Shown: positions 55,278-62,804 of the stretch, in pieces
Numbering within the stretch: the first letter of the stretch is position 1
Layout: every line of letters starts with the position of its first letter
NCBI GenBank assembly: GCA_947455465.1
Contig: CANGNS010000005.1
Location: 62,001 to 126,000, forward strand
Reading direction: 5' to 3'
Length of the DNA stretch: 64,000 nt
Source of the DNA: Comamonadaceae bacterium
GTDB lineage: Bacteria; Pseudomonadota; Gammaproteobacteria; Burkholderiales; Burkholderiaceae_C
Notes under the pieces: generated by a model
The model's database searches: none
What the model was told of the DNA's origin: nothing
What the model saw: the letters and a program-made list of their open reading frames with translations, nothing else
Program-made: the position numbers and the translations under genes

Positions 55278-55765
55278 ACCCGGCTGTAGACGACCTTGTC
55301 GCCCAACTCGCTGCGCTGCTGACCGCGCGTGGCTGGATGCTGGCCACGGCCGAGAGCTGTACCGGCGGCATGATCGCCGCCGCCTGCACCGATTTGGCCG
55401 GCTCTAGCGCCTGGTTGGAGCGCGGCTTTGTCAGCTACTCCAATGCCGCCAAAACCGAGCTTTTGGGGGTGCCTGCCAGCCTGATCGCGGCGCACGGCGC
55501 CGTCAGCGAAGAAGTGGCCCGCGCCATGGCGCAAGGGGCGCTGGCCCATGCGCATGCCCAATGCGCGCTGGCCGTCACCGGCGTTGCCGGGCCCGCAGGC
55601 GGTAGCGCCGACAAGCCGGTGGGCACCGTGTGGTTTGCCTGGGCCACGCCTGCCGGCTCGCACAGCGAGTGCCAGCACTTTGCAGGCGGGCGCGCCCAGG
55701 TGCGCAGCGCCACCGTGGCGCACAGTGTGGGCCGGCTGATCGCATTGCTGACGCCCGCTGCATGA
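55262..55765 (+). CDS. pncC: Nicotinamide-nucleotide amidase (CinA C-terminal family)
   Basis: A 167-residue CinA-C domain protein. [75 protein letters not shown] and [26 protein letters not shown] are the family signatures. PncC recycles NMN to nicotinate mononucleotide. It overlaps pgpA and, as ATGA, the following exporter gene. Confidence 0.94.
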   Translation: MASAVNPAVDDLVAQLAALLTARGWMLATAESCTGGMIAAACTDLAGSSAWLERGFVSYSNAAKTELLGVPASLIAAHGAVSEEVARAMAQGALAHAHAQCALAVTGVAGPAGGSADKPVGTVWFAWATPAGSHSECQHFAGGRAQVRSATVAHSVGRLIALLTPAA

Positions 55766-56388
55766 CAGAAGCTTTCGCGACGGGCTTTGCCACCAGCCTG
55801 GGCCTGATCGTGGCCATTGGCTCGCAAAACGCGTTCGTGCTGCGCCAGGGAATTTTGCGTTCGCATGTGCTCGCGCTGGTGCTTTTTTGCGGCCTCTCGG
55901 ATGCTTTGCTGATCGCCGCTGGCGTGGCCGGCGCCGGTGCCTTGGTGCAGCTGCACCCGCAGGCGCTGCAGTGGGCGCGCTGGGGTGGGTCGGTGTTTTT
56001 GATTGGCTACGCGCTGCTGGCGGCGCGTCGGGCGCTGCGGCCCGGCGCCTTGACGCCTTTTGACGCGCCGGCCCTGCCTTTGCGCGCTGCCTTGACCCTG
56101 TGCGCGGGCTTTACCTTTTTAAACCCCCATGTCTATTTGGATACCGTGGTGCTGGTGGGCGTGCTGGCCAATGCCTGGGCCGCGCCCGATAACGCCTGGT
56201 TTGGCCTGGGCGCCGCCTTGGCCAGCCTGGCTTGGTTTACCGCGCTGGGTTTTGGCGCCCGGCTGCTGCGCCCCGTCTTTGCCAATCCCCAGGCCTGGCG
56301 GGTGTTGGACGGACTGATTGCCCTGACCATGGGCACTTTGGCGATGCTGTTATGGTTCGCCCCAGGGCCCGCAGTGGCCTCTCTATAA
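55762..56388 (+). CDS. LysE/ArgO family amino-acid exporter
   Basis: A 208-residue inner-membrane exporter with about six helices. [53 protein letters not shown] and [27 protein letters not shown] are the ArgO/LysE core. It likely exports basic amino acids such as arginine. The ATG at 55762 overlaps the pncC stop. Confidence 0.9.
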   Translation: MTEAFATGFATSLGLIVAIGSQNAFVLRQGILRSHVLALVLFCGLSDALLIAAGVAGAGALVQLHPQALQWARWGGSVFLIGYALLAARRALRPGALTPFDAPALPLRAALTLCAGFTFLNPHVYLDTVVLVGVLANAWAAPDNAWFGLGAALASLAWFTALGFGARLLRPVFANPQAWRVLDGLIALTMGTLAMLLWFAPGPAVASL

Positions 56389-56400
56389 CGAGGAGACGAC

Positions 56401-58044
56401 ATGTTGGTAAAGTTTTTCCATTCCATTTTCCCGATGCGCTACCTGGCGTTTACGCTGTGCTTGTTTGGCTTTGCGCTGGCCTGCGCCGATTGGGCTGTTG
56501 GCGGGCATGTGCTGCCGGTGCTGGTGCTGGGCTACCTGGTGGGTACGGGTTTTCATGACCTGTTGCAAAACAAGCGGGCGATTTTGCGCAACTACCCGGT
56601 AATCGGGCATATGCGCTTCATGCTGGAATTCATCCGCCCCGAGATTCGCCAGTATTTCATCGAGAGCGACAACGAAGCGGCCCCGTTTTCGCGCGGCCAG
56701 CGTTCTTTGGTCTACCAGCGCGCCAAGGGCGAGTCGGACAAGCGCCCCTTTGGTACGCAGCTGGATACCGGGGCCAACGGCCACGAGTGGATGACGCACT
56801 CCATGGCGCCGACCACGGTGGACACGCATGACTTTCGTATCACCATCGGCCCCGATACCGCCCAGCCCTACAGCGCCAGCGTGTTCAATATCTCGGCCAT
56901 GAGTTTTGGGGCGCTGTCGGCCAATGCCATTGCCGCGCTCAACGCTGGTGCCCAGCGCGGCGGCTTTGCGCATGACACGGGCGAGGGCTCGATTTCTATC
57001 CACCACCGCAAACATGGCGGCGACCTGATTTGGGAGGTGGCCTCGGGCTACTTCGGCTGCCGCAATGACGACGGCAGCTTCAGCCCCGACAAGTTCCAGG
57101 CCAATGCGCGTGATCCGCAGGTCAAGCTCATCGAGATCAAGCTCAGCCAGGGTGCCAAGCCCGGCCATGGCGGCGTCCTGCCCGGCCCCAAAGTGACGCC
57201 CGAAATCGCCCAGGCGCGCGGTGTGCCGGTCGGCGTGGACTGCGTCTCGCCGGCGGCGCACAGTGCCTTTAGTACGCCCGTCGAGCTCATGGAGTTTGTC
57301 GCGCGCCTGCGCGAACTCTCGGGCGGCAAGCCCACCGGGTTTAAGCTGTGTGTGGGCCACCCGTGGGAGTGGTTTGGCATGGTCAAGGCTATGCTGCACA
57401 CCGGCATTACGCCCGACTTCATTGTGGTGGACGGCACCGAAGGCGGCACCGGCGCGGCGCCCCTGGAGTTCATCGACCATGTGGGATCGCCCCTGCAAGA
57501 GGGGCTCATCCTGGTGCACAACACTTTGCGCGGCGCGGGCTTGCGCGATCGCATCAAAATCGGCTGCGCCGGCAAAGTGGTCAGCGCCTTTGACATTGCC
57601 CGCCTGATGGCTTTGGGCGCCGACTGGTGCAATAGCGCCCGCGGCTTTATGTTTGCCATCGGCTGCATCCAGGCGCAGGCCTGCCACACCGGCAACTGCC
57701 CCACAGGCGTGACCACCCAAGACCCGCTGCGCCAGCAGGCCCTGGTCGTGGGCGACAAGTCCGAGCGCGTCTACCACTTCCACCAAAACACCTTGCATGC
57801 GCTCAAAGAGCTGGTGCAAGCGGCCGGCGTGCAGCATCCCAACCAGATCAACGCCCACCACATCGTGCGCCGCACCGGCGACCATTCGGTCGATAGCCTG
57901 GCGCACGCCTTGTTGCGCGAAATTCCTGAGGGCAGTTTGCTCAAAGACTCGCTGACAGGTTTGCCTGCCGTCTACCAGCACCACTGGCCTATCGGCAGCG
58001 CACACAGTTTTGCGCCGGCAGCGCAAACGGCTGCGGCGGCCTAG
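56401..58044 (+). CDS. FMN-binding glutamate-synthase-like protein, membrane anchored
   Basis: A 547-residue protein with a hydrophobic N-terminus (two likely helices in MRYLAFTLCLFGFALACADWAVGGHVLPVLVLGYLVGTGF) and a glutamate synthase FMN domain. FNISAMSFGALSANAIAALNAGAQRGGFAHDTGEGSISIHHRKHGGDLIWEVASGYFGCR, GVDCVSPAAHSAFSTPVELMEF, VVDGTEGGTGAAPLEFIDHVG and an iron-sulfur cysteine motif GCIQAQACHTGNCPTGVTTQDP are visible. It lacks the amidotransferase domain of GltB, so its donor and product are unknown. GAGGAG precedes the ATG. Confidence 0.88.
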   Translation: MLVKFFHSIFPMRYLAFTLCLFGFALACADWAVGGHVLPVLVLGYLVGTGFHDLLQNKRAILRNYPVIGHMRFMLEFIRPEIRQYFIESDNEAAPFSRGQRSLVYQRAKGESDKRPFGTQLDTGANGHEWMTHSMAPTTVDTHDFRITIGPDTAQPYSASVFNISAMSFGALSANAIAALNAGAQRGGFAHDTGEGSISIHHRKHGGDLIWEVASGYFGCRNDDGSFSPDKFQANARDPQVKLIEIKLSQGAKPGHGGVLPGPKVTPEIAQARGVPVGVDCVSPAAHSAFSTPVELMEFVARLRELSGGKPTGFKLCVGHPWEWFGMVKAMLHTGITPDFIVVDGTEGGTGAAPLEFIDHVGSPLQEGLILVHNTLRGAGLRDRIKIGCAGKVVSAFDIARLMALGADWCNSARGFMFAIGCIQAQACHTGNCPTGVTTQDPLRQQALVVGDKSERVYHFHQNTLHALKELVQAAGVQHPNQINAHHIVRRTGDHSVDSLAHALLREIPEGSLLKDSLTGLPAVYQHHWPIGSAHSFAPAAQTAAAA

Positions 58045-58136
58045 CACCGCAGGGCGTCTGGCCCGTGACGTGGCCTCCACAGATATTTCAAAATGAGGGT
58101 TTGCTGGCAAACCATGCAATTAATGAGGATCTATCA

Positions 58137-58562
58137 ATGGAAATGATCGATTTGCTAAAAAAGGTCACCGCCGCCAGCGGATTTACGCACGCCGCAGGGG
58201 TGGAGGTCGTAGCGGCTGAAGTAGGAACCGTAACGCTGGCGTTGGCCAGAAAGCCCGAGCTGTTGCAGTTCAGCGGGTCGTTCCACGGCGGTGTGCTTGC
58301 AGGCCTGGCCGACCATTGCGCAGGCGCTGCGGCCACCACGACCCTGGCCCCCGGCAAGATTGCAGTGACGGTGGATTTGCACATCAACTACCTGGCGCCG
58401 GCCAATGGCGAGAAGATCAGCGCGACGGCCCAATGTGTGCAGACGGGAAGCACCTTGTGCGTGGTGTCCGTCAGTGTGACCTCCACACGCGCGGGTGAGG
58501 CCAAGGTATGCGCTATAGCGACGGTGACTTTGCGCGTGGTGGATATGTCGCGGATGGGGTGA
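58137..58562 (+). CDS. PaaI-type hotdog thioesterase
   Basis: A 141-residue hotdog-fold protein. FSGSFHGGVLAGLADHCAGAAATTTLAPGKIAVTVDLHINYLAPANGEKISATAQCVQTGSTLCVVSVSV matches PaaI-like acyl-CoA thioesterases, with HGG(V/A)LAGLAD as the active region. The ATG at 58137 has GAGGA 8 bases before it. It is the last gene of the high-GC housekeeping part before the island. Confidence 0.85.
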   Translation: MEMIDLLKKVTAASGFTHAAGVEVVAAEVGTVTLALARKPELLQFSGSFHGGVLAGLADHCAGAAATTTLAPGKIAVTVDLHINYLAPANGEKISATAQCVQTGSTLCVVSVSVTSTRAGEAKVCAIATVTLRVVDMSRMG

Positions 58563-58604
58563 AGGATCTGAAGTCCACGCAGTCTAGGCTGCACCCGCAC
58601 CGTC

Positions 58605-58886
58605 TCAGGCCGCTTGGTGAATGCGCATTTCAATGTGAAGTCCGGCAGCACTGGCCATGTTCACCAGCGCGTCCAGGCCGAACAGATTGATCTTGCCGCG
58701 CATCAAATCCGAAATGCGTGGCTGCGTGACCCCGAAAAGCTGCGCGGCTTGCGCCTGACTCATTTTGGTTCGGGCAAGATGGGTCTTGAGCGCAGTCATT
58801 AAAGCAGAGCGCAGCTTCATGTTTTCTGCATCCTGTGGCGTGTCTTCGATGGCATCCCAGACACTGGCGAATCGTTGATTGCTCAT
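58605..58886 (-). CDS. HigA-like XRE antitoxin
   Basis: A 93-residue DNA-binding protein with a helix-turn-helix (KMSQAQAAQLFGVTQPRISDLMRGKINLFGLDALVNMASAAGLHIEM), as in antitoxins paired with phage-Gp49/HigB toxins. It is the second gene of its pair; its ATG overlaps the toxin stop as TAATG. It probably binds the 59231-59246 palindrome to repress the operon. Confidence 0.85.
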   Translation of the reverse strand: MSNQRFASVWDAIEDTPQDAENMKLRSALMTALKTHLARTKMSQAQAAQLFGVTQPRISDLMRGKINLFGLDALVNMASAAGLHIEMRIHQAA

Positions 58887-59221
58887 TAGCTCAACTCCTT
58901 TAATAAGTCACGGTATCGCTTCGCAGCCAAGTCCAGATCGACCTTGCTGGTCTTCTCTGTCTTCTTCTGAAAACAATGCAGCACATAAACCGCATCGGCA
59001 AACTTGGCGATGTACATGATTCTGAATGCGCCAGAGGCATCTCGAATCCGAACTTCTCTCACTCCTTGGCCCACGGTGTTCATAGGCTTCCAGTCATCCG
59101 GATCCTGACCGTTTTGCACCTGGTCGAGCTGATGGCCTGCCTCGCGCCTGGCCGCTAATGGAAAGGCGCGCAAGTCATCTAAAGAGCTTCCCCGAAACTC
59201 GACCGGCTTTGGATCAGACAT
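58886..59221 (-). CDS. HigB/Gp49-like RelE-family toxin
   Basis: A 111-residue toxin of the phage-derived Gp49-like/HigB group: KPVEFRGSSLDDLRAFPLAARREAGHQLDQVQNGQDPDDWKPMNTVGQGVREVRIRDASGAFRIMYIAKFADAVYVLHCFQKKTEKTSKVDLDLAAKRYRDLLKEL. Relatives cleave ribosome-bound mRNA. Toxin-first order is typical of higBA. ATG 59221 is chosen because the operator palindrome lies just upstream. Confidence 0.87.
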   Translation of the reverse strand: MSDPKPVEFRGSSLDDLRAFPLAARREAGHQLDQVQNGQDPDDWKPMNTVGQGVREVRIRDASGAFRIMYIAKFADAVYVLHCFQKKTEKTSKVDLDLAAKRYRDLLKELS

Positions 59222-59570
59222 CGCCAAATCATACAATATTTTGTATATAAATCGGACGGCTTTCATAACGACCGGTTCGCCGCCCAGGCGGCGCCACTGC
59301 AACCCAGGGCTCTCTTACAAGAAACAAAATCGGATATTGACTAGTTCCAAAGGCGCTGTCTCTTTGGAATTTACCCGCTGTAGGGGACATCAAGCAGTGG
59401 CTAGCCGGTAGGCAAGTCTGGGCCAACAGTGGTCGTCCGCCAGTGACTGCTTTCAGTACGCTAATTTGAAAGAGACTCAGACCTTAGCAACGCTGAAAGG
59501 TGCACTGATACCTCATCAAGCTTGCGCTGCGCTAGATTGCGCAGACATGCAATAACTTTGGTACGTGCCC
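59222..59570. other. 349-base gap between the toxin and RT genes with inverted repeats
   Basis: No gene is supported. It contains the toxin operon operator (59231-59246) and three perfect inverted repeats: TTCCAAAG/CTTTGGAA (59345-59369), AAGCAGT/ACTGCTT (59392-59452, with a GGCTAGCC palindrome inside), and CTGCGC/GCGCAG (59527-59544). Such a folded stretch next to a defence RT could encode an RNA partner. Confidence 0.45.
59231..59246. promoter_or_regulatory. Operator palindrome of the HigB/HigA-like operon
   Basis: ATACAA-TATT-TTGTAT, perfect 6-base arms, ends 10 bases upstream of the toxin ATG in an AT-rich promoter-like stretch. Likely antitoxin binding site. Confidence 0.55.
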
Positions 59571-62500
59571 CTATCCTGCCGGTAACACCTTGCGGCTAAA
59601 CTCGATCTCAAATCCATCTGGTACCGGCTTGAACGGGTGAGTCGGTGAGCTGTGGCCGCTCTGGAACTGGCGCAGCGCTAGCGCGTCGATTTCGCCGATC
59701 ACGCAATAGTCAGCGATGCCGCCCTTGACCCGCAGCACGTCTCGTTGCCAGCTCTCCTTGTAAGGGGCGCGGATGCGGCTATCGCCATACTGGCGGTCGT
59801 TGCATTGGACGATGAAAGCATGAATGTCCAAGGCGGCAGATTCTACGAGCGCGTTAAAAGTCTCGGTATCTGGGTTCCACTCAGGCACAAAGAGCGCATC
59901 AACCTTTCCGCGCAAGGCTGCGCGGTAGTTGATGTTGGTCAGCTCGCTGCACACCAACAGGGCAAAGCGCAAGTCGCCGTGCTGCACGATGGGTGGTGTC
60001 TTCCAGGCCTTGTCCGGCTTCATTTCAAGCCCGCCCATGCGCTTCAGCTCCCGCTCTTCGTGCAAGGCCGGTCGCTGCTTGTCTTGCCGGTAGATCATCA
60101 GCGAGGGGAAGCCAAGGCCGTCGTGCGGCAGCGCCGCCCACACTTGATTTCGCACAAGCGCCTTGCTTGCGTGCAAGTATTCGATGCCGGTGATCAACGA
60201 GATGCCACGCCCCTGCAGCTTTCTGGCGATGCGGATGAACCAATGTGCGGGCAGAGCCAGCTCGGGTAGCACGAGGTAACGGCTGTGCTGCGGCTGTGCG
60301 ATCACGCCATCGAGCAAACGGCACAGCCGGGCGTAGCGCTCGACATCGGGGTCTGGCATGCGCATGACCGAGGCTGTCCAACTGCCCATTTGTGTTTTCC
60401 AACTAGAAACCGCAACGCCGTACTTGCGACGGGGCTGGCCATCGGGGATCTGCAGCACGCCGTGCTTGTCGAAAACGGGCGTCGCGTCGCCGAGCTTAAA
60501 GCCGCGTACTGCCAGTACGACAGCCTGCATGGATGCACGGGAGGCCGCGTCGTAAGCCGCCTTGTTCAGGATGAACAGCTCTGGCAGATTGTGCGGGCGG
60601 GTGGCAAACAGCAGGCCGTGCGGCAGTCCTTTAAAGCCTGTCCACTGGGCTAGGCGCTGCGCGCCGTCGCGCACTGTGTCTGGCAGCATCTCCGCCGCAT
60701 GGGCGCAAAGCGCCACCGTCTTCTTGGCCGGGATGCCTCGCTGGGCCACCATTTCCTTGGGGAGGCCACGGAAGCGGAAGGGCATGTGCGCCAGATCGAA
60801 TGAGAACAGGCGTGCCTGTTGATCTTGGAAGCCTTTGGGCGACACATACCAGTTCAGAAATGCATCGAAATCCCGCATCGGCATATAGTCATCCATGTGC
60901 TTCTGCCAGGCAGCCTTGCCGTTTTTGGAGAGTCGGGGCGGGAAGGCCGCGCTAATGCTCTCGCGGACGGTGGTGTAGAGCTGCTTCTGCCAGACTTTCA
61001 TTAGCTCTGATGCAGGTGGCAGGCTTTCCGCTGGGCAGGCTTTGATTTCTAGCGCGCAGTGATCGGTCAGTTGGGTGCAGAGTTGCTCTAGCGCGCGCAA
61101 GATTTTGCGCAGAGCTTCGAAATCTTCGCAGGCCGTCGCCAGCCGAATGACCCGGGGTAGATACACCGCTAGGTCAAAGAACTTCGGAAGCACCAGCACG
61201 TGCTGCACAAAGGCACGGAAAAAGGCTTGGCGGTGCGCTTGCCAAGCCTCCGGCAGCAGGTCGCGTTCGTAAGCTTCAAAGTCGCGCAGCTTGATGGCAA
61301 ACCCGGCGCGGCGCATAGTTAGCGAGTCGGCCTTGCGCAGGTTGTCGGCCGCTTCACCATCGCTTTGCGTGGCGGCCAGTAGGTCAGTGCCAACCTGGCT
61401 GGCCGAACGTGGCAGGCGGGGCATGGCGCGCCATTCGCTGGCACGTGCGTGGATCTGGTGGGCAATGGCGTCAACCAAAGTCCTGCCAGGTTCGCCTGCC
61501 AGCATGAATACCTTGTTTTTGGCATTGGCAAAGTGGATCTGACTGTCGTTCAGGTAGACGGGCTGAAAGCAGATTTGCTTGCGCTCCTGGCCCGACACCC
61601 ACGCCAACTTGCCAGCAGATCGGGCAAACAGCCATTCCCACAGTTCAGCGGTGGAGCGGAAATTCGCCCCGTTCTTCATGACCAGCAGGATGTCGTCCAC
61701 ATAGCGGCCGTAGTACAGCGGTGCGACCTGCTGCTCTACGATGCGATCCAGCTCTGCCAACGCTACATTCGCCACCACCGCTGAGGCTGGCAGCCCGACC
61801 GGCAAACCCTTCTTCAACGGTGTGGTTGCCGCCCATGCCTCCAGAGCCAGGATGAACAAGCGATGAAGCTTGGCTTGCGAGCCAGACAACTCTACGCCCA
61901 GCACATCGACCATATAGGCGGGAGTGAGCATGAAACCGGGACTCAGCTCATGATAGAACGAACTGACATCCGCCGTGAGTGCAACGATCTTTTTGTCTGC
62001 TTCCAGCGCGGTGCGCATGGCCTGAATGCCTTTGTCGCGCCAATCGCGGAAGGGCTTGAGATAGGACTGAAAGGTACCAAGCGAAAGCCGGTTAATGGCC
62101 TTGCCGTCCTGGGTTAGGCGCAGGCGGTTACCGTAGGCGCAGCTCGTCAGCTTGGCATCTAAGAGGTGACCGACCTCCAGCATCCATAGTGTTGACAGTA
62201 CGTGGAAGTCTAGGCTGCACTGAGCCATAACCCGGAACTCGGCTATGGGTTTCTGCGGTTTGTCGGCTTTATCCAGCAGGCCGCAGGCGTGTGCCCATTC
62301 CTCTGCGGGCGAGGAAAAGATCAGTCCGTTGCTGTGCTGCTCGCGGTATTGTTCCCAGCATGACATGTCCACCGACTTAGTCGCCAAGGTCCAACCGCCG
62401 ATGAACTCGATCTGAGTGACCCAGGACTCATCGTCACCTTGAAGCTTGACCAGCAAGGCGTTTAGATTGTCGTGAAGGTTCTCCTCGTAATCCGCAATCG

Positions 62501-62582
62501 CTTCCAGCGAGGCATGAGACGAGTAGTACAAATCGACTTTGGCTTTTCGGTAGGCTAAGCCGAGATCATGGAGGCTGGTCAT
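59571..62582 (-). CDS. Reverse transcriptase-nitrilase fusion (DRT1-like defence protein)
   Basis: A 1003-residue two-domain protein. The N-terminal half is a reverse transcriptase: motif A IVALTADVSSFYHELSPGF (Asp205), motif B KKGLPVGLPASAVVANVALAELD (about 257-279), motif C YYGRYVDDILLV (YVDD 294-297). A helical middle follows, and residues about 720-990 form a nitrilase-like domain with a plausible Glu-Lys-Cys triad: Glu774 in RYLVLPELALP, Lys835 in YRQDKQRP and Cys878 in LLVCSELTN. RT-nitrilase fusions are known from the unknown-group (UG1, UG5, UG6) RTs, of which UG1 is the anti-phage system DRT1; the exact subgroup is not settled here. Start ATG 62582 is used; a GTG at 62621 is in frame. 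DNA is less GC-rich than the housekeeping part. Confidence 0.88.
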   Translation of the reverse strand: MTSLHDLGLAYRKAKVDLYYSSHASLEAIADYEENLHDNLNALLVKLQGDDESWVTQIEFIGGWTLATKSVDMSCWEQYREQHSNGLIFSSPAEEWAHACGLLDKADKPQKPIAEFRVMAQCSLDFHVLSTLWMLEVGHLLDAKLTSCAYGNRLRLTQDGKAINRLSLGTFQSYLKPFRDWRDKGIQAMRTALEADKKIVALTADVSSFYHELSPGFMLTPAYMVDVLGVELSGSQAKLHRLFILALEAWAATTPLKKGLPVGLPASAVVANVALAELDRIVEQQVAPLYYGRYVDDILLVMKNGANFRSTAELWEWLFARSAGKLAWVSGQERKQICFQPVYLNDSQIHFANAKNKVFMLAGEPGRTLVDAIAHQIHARASEWRAMPRLPRSASQVGTDLLAATQSDGEAADNLRKADSLTMRRAGFAIKLRDFEAYERDLLPEAWQAHRQAFFRAFVQHVLVLPKFFDLAVYLPRVIRLATACEDFEALRKILRALEQLCTQLTDHCALEIKACPAESLPPASELMKVWQKQLYTTVRESISAAFPPRLSKNGKAAWQKHMDDYMPMRDFDAFLNWYVSPKGFQDQQARLFSFDLAHMPFRFRGLPKEMVAQRGIPAKKTVALCAHAAEMLPDTVRDGAQRLAQWTGFKGLPHGLLFATRPHNLPELFILNKAAYDAASRASMQAVVLAVRGFKLGDATPVFDKHGVLQIPDGQPRRKYGVAVSSWKTQMGSWTASVMRMPDPDVERYARLCRLLDGVIAQPQHSRYLVLPELALPAHWFIRIARKLQGRGISLITGIEYLHASKALVRNQVWAALPHDGLGFPSLMIYRQDKQRPALHEERELKRMGGLEMKPDKAWKTPPIVQHGDLRFALLVCSELTNINYRAALRGKVDALFVPEWNPDTETFNALVESAALDIHAFIVQCNDRQYGDSRIRAPYKESWQRDVLRVKGGIADYCVIGEIDALALRQFQSGHSSPTHPFKPVPDGFEIEFSRKVLPAG

Positions 62583-62804
62583 TGGAAGTCTTTCGTTGAA
62601 GCGTCGTGACGCGTTCGCCACTCATCGCCCCCTAGAGTCTCACCGAAGGGTCGGTTTCTAGATATCAGCACAGGGCAATATTTCCATTACAACTGGAGGG
62701 ATCGCTCAGCGCGCTCGCTAATAAGTAGTCTCGCACCAATGCTGCCGATCGTAGGTTTCAATAGCAGACACTTAGCGTTTTACATGAGAGACGCTGTCGG
62801 GCGT

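Noticed and set aside
59229..59426. 65-codon minus-strand open frame upstream of the toxin
   Set aside because: It covers the toxin operator palindrome and an inverted repeat and has no ribosome site or protein-like composition.
59571..62582. RT as part of a group II intron, retron or diversity-generating element
   Set aside because: No maturase or endonuclease domain and no intron ends were found, no retron-like short RNA gene precedes it, and no template/variable repeat pair was seen. The nitrilase fusion fits the UG class instead.
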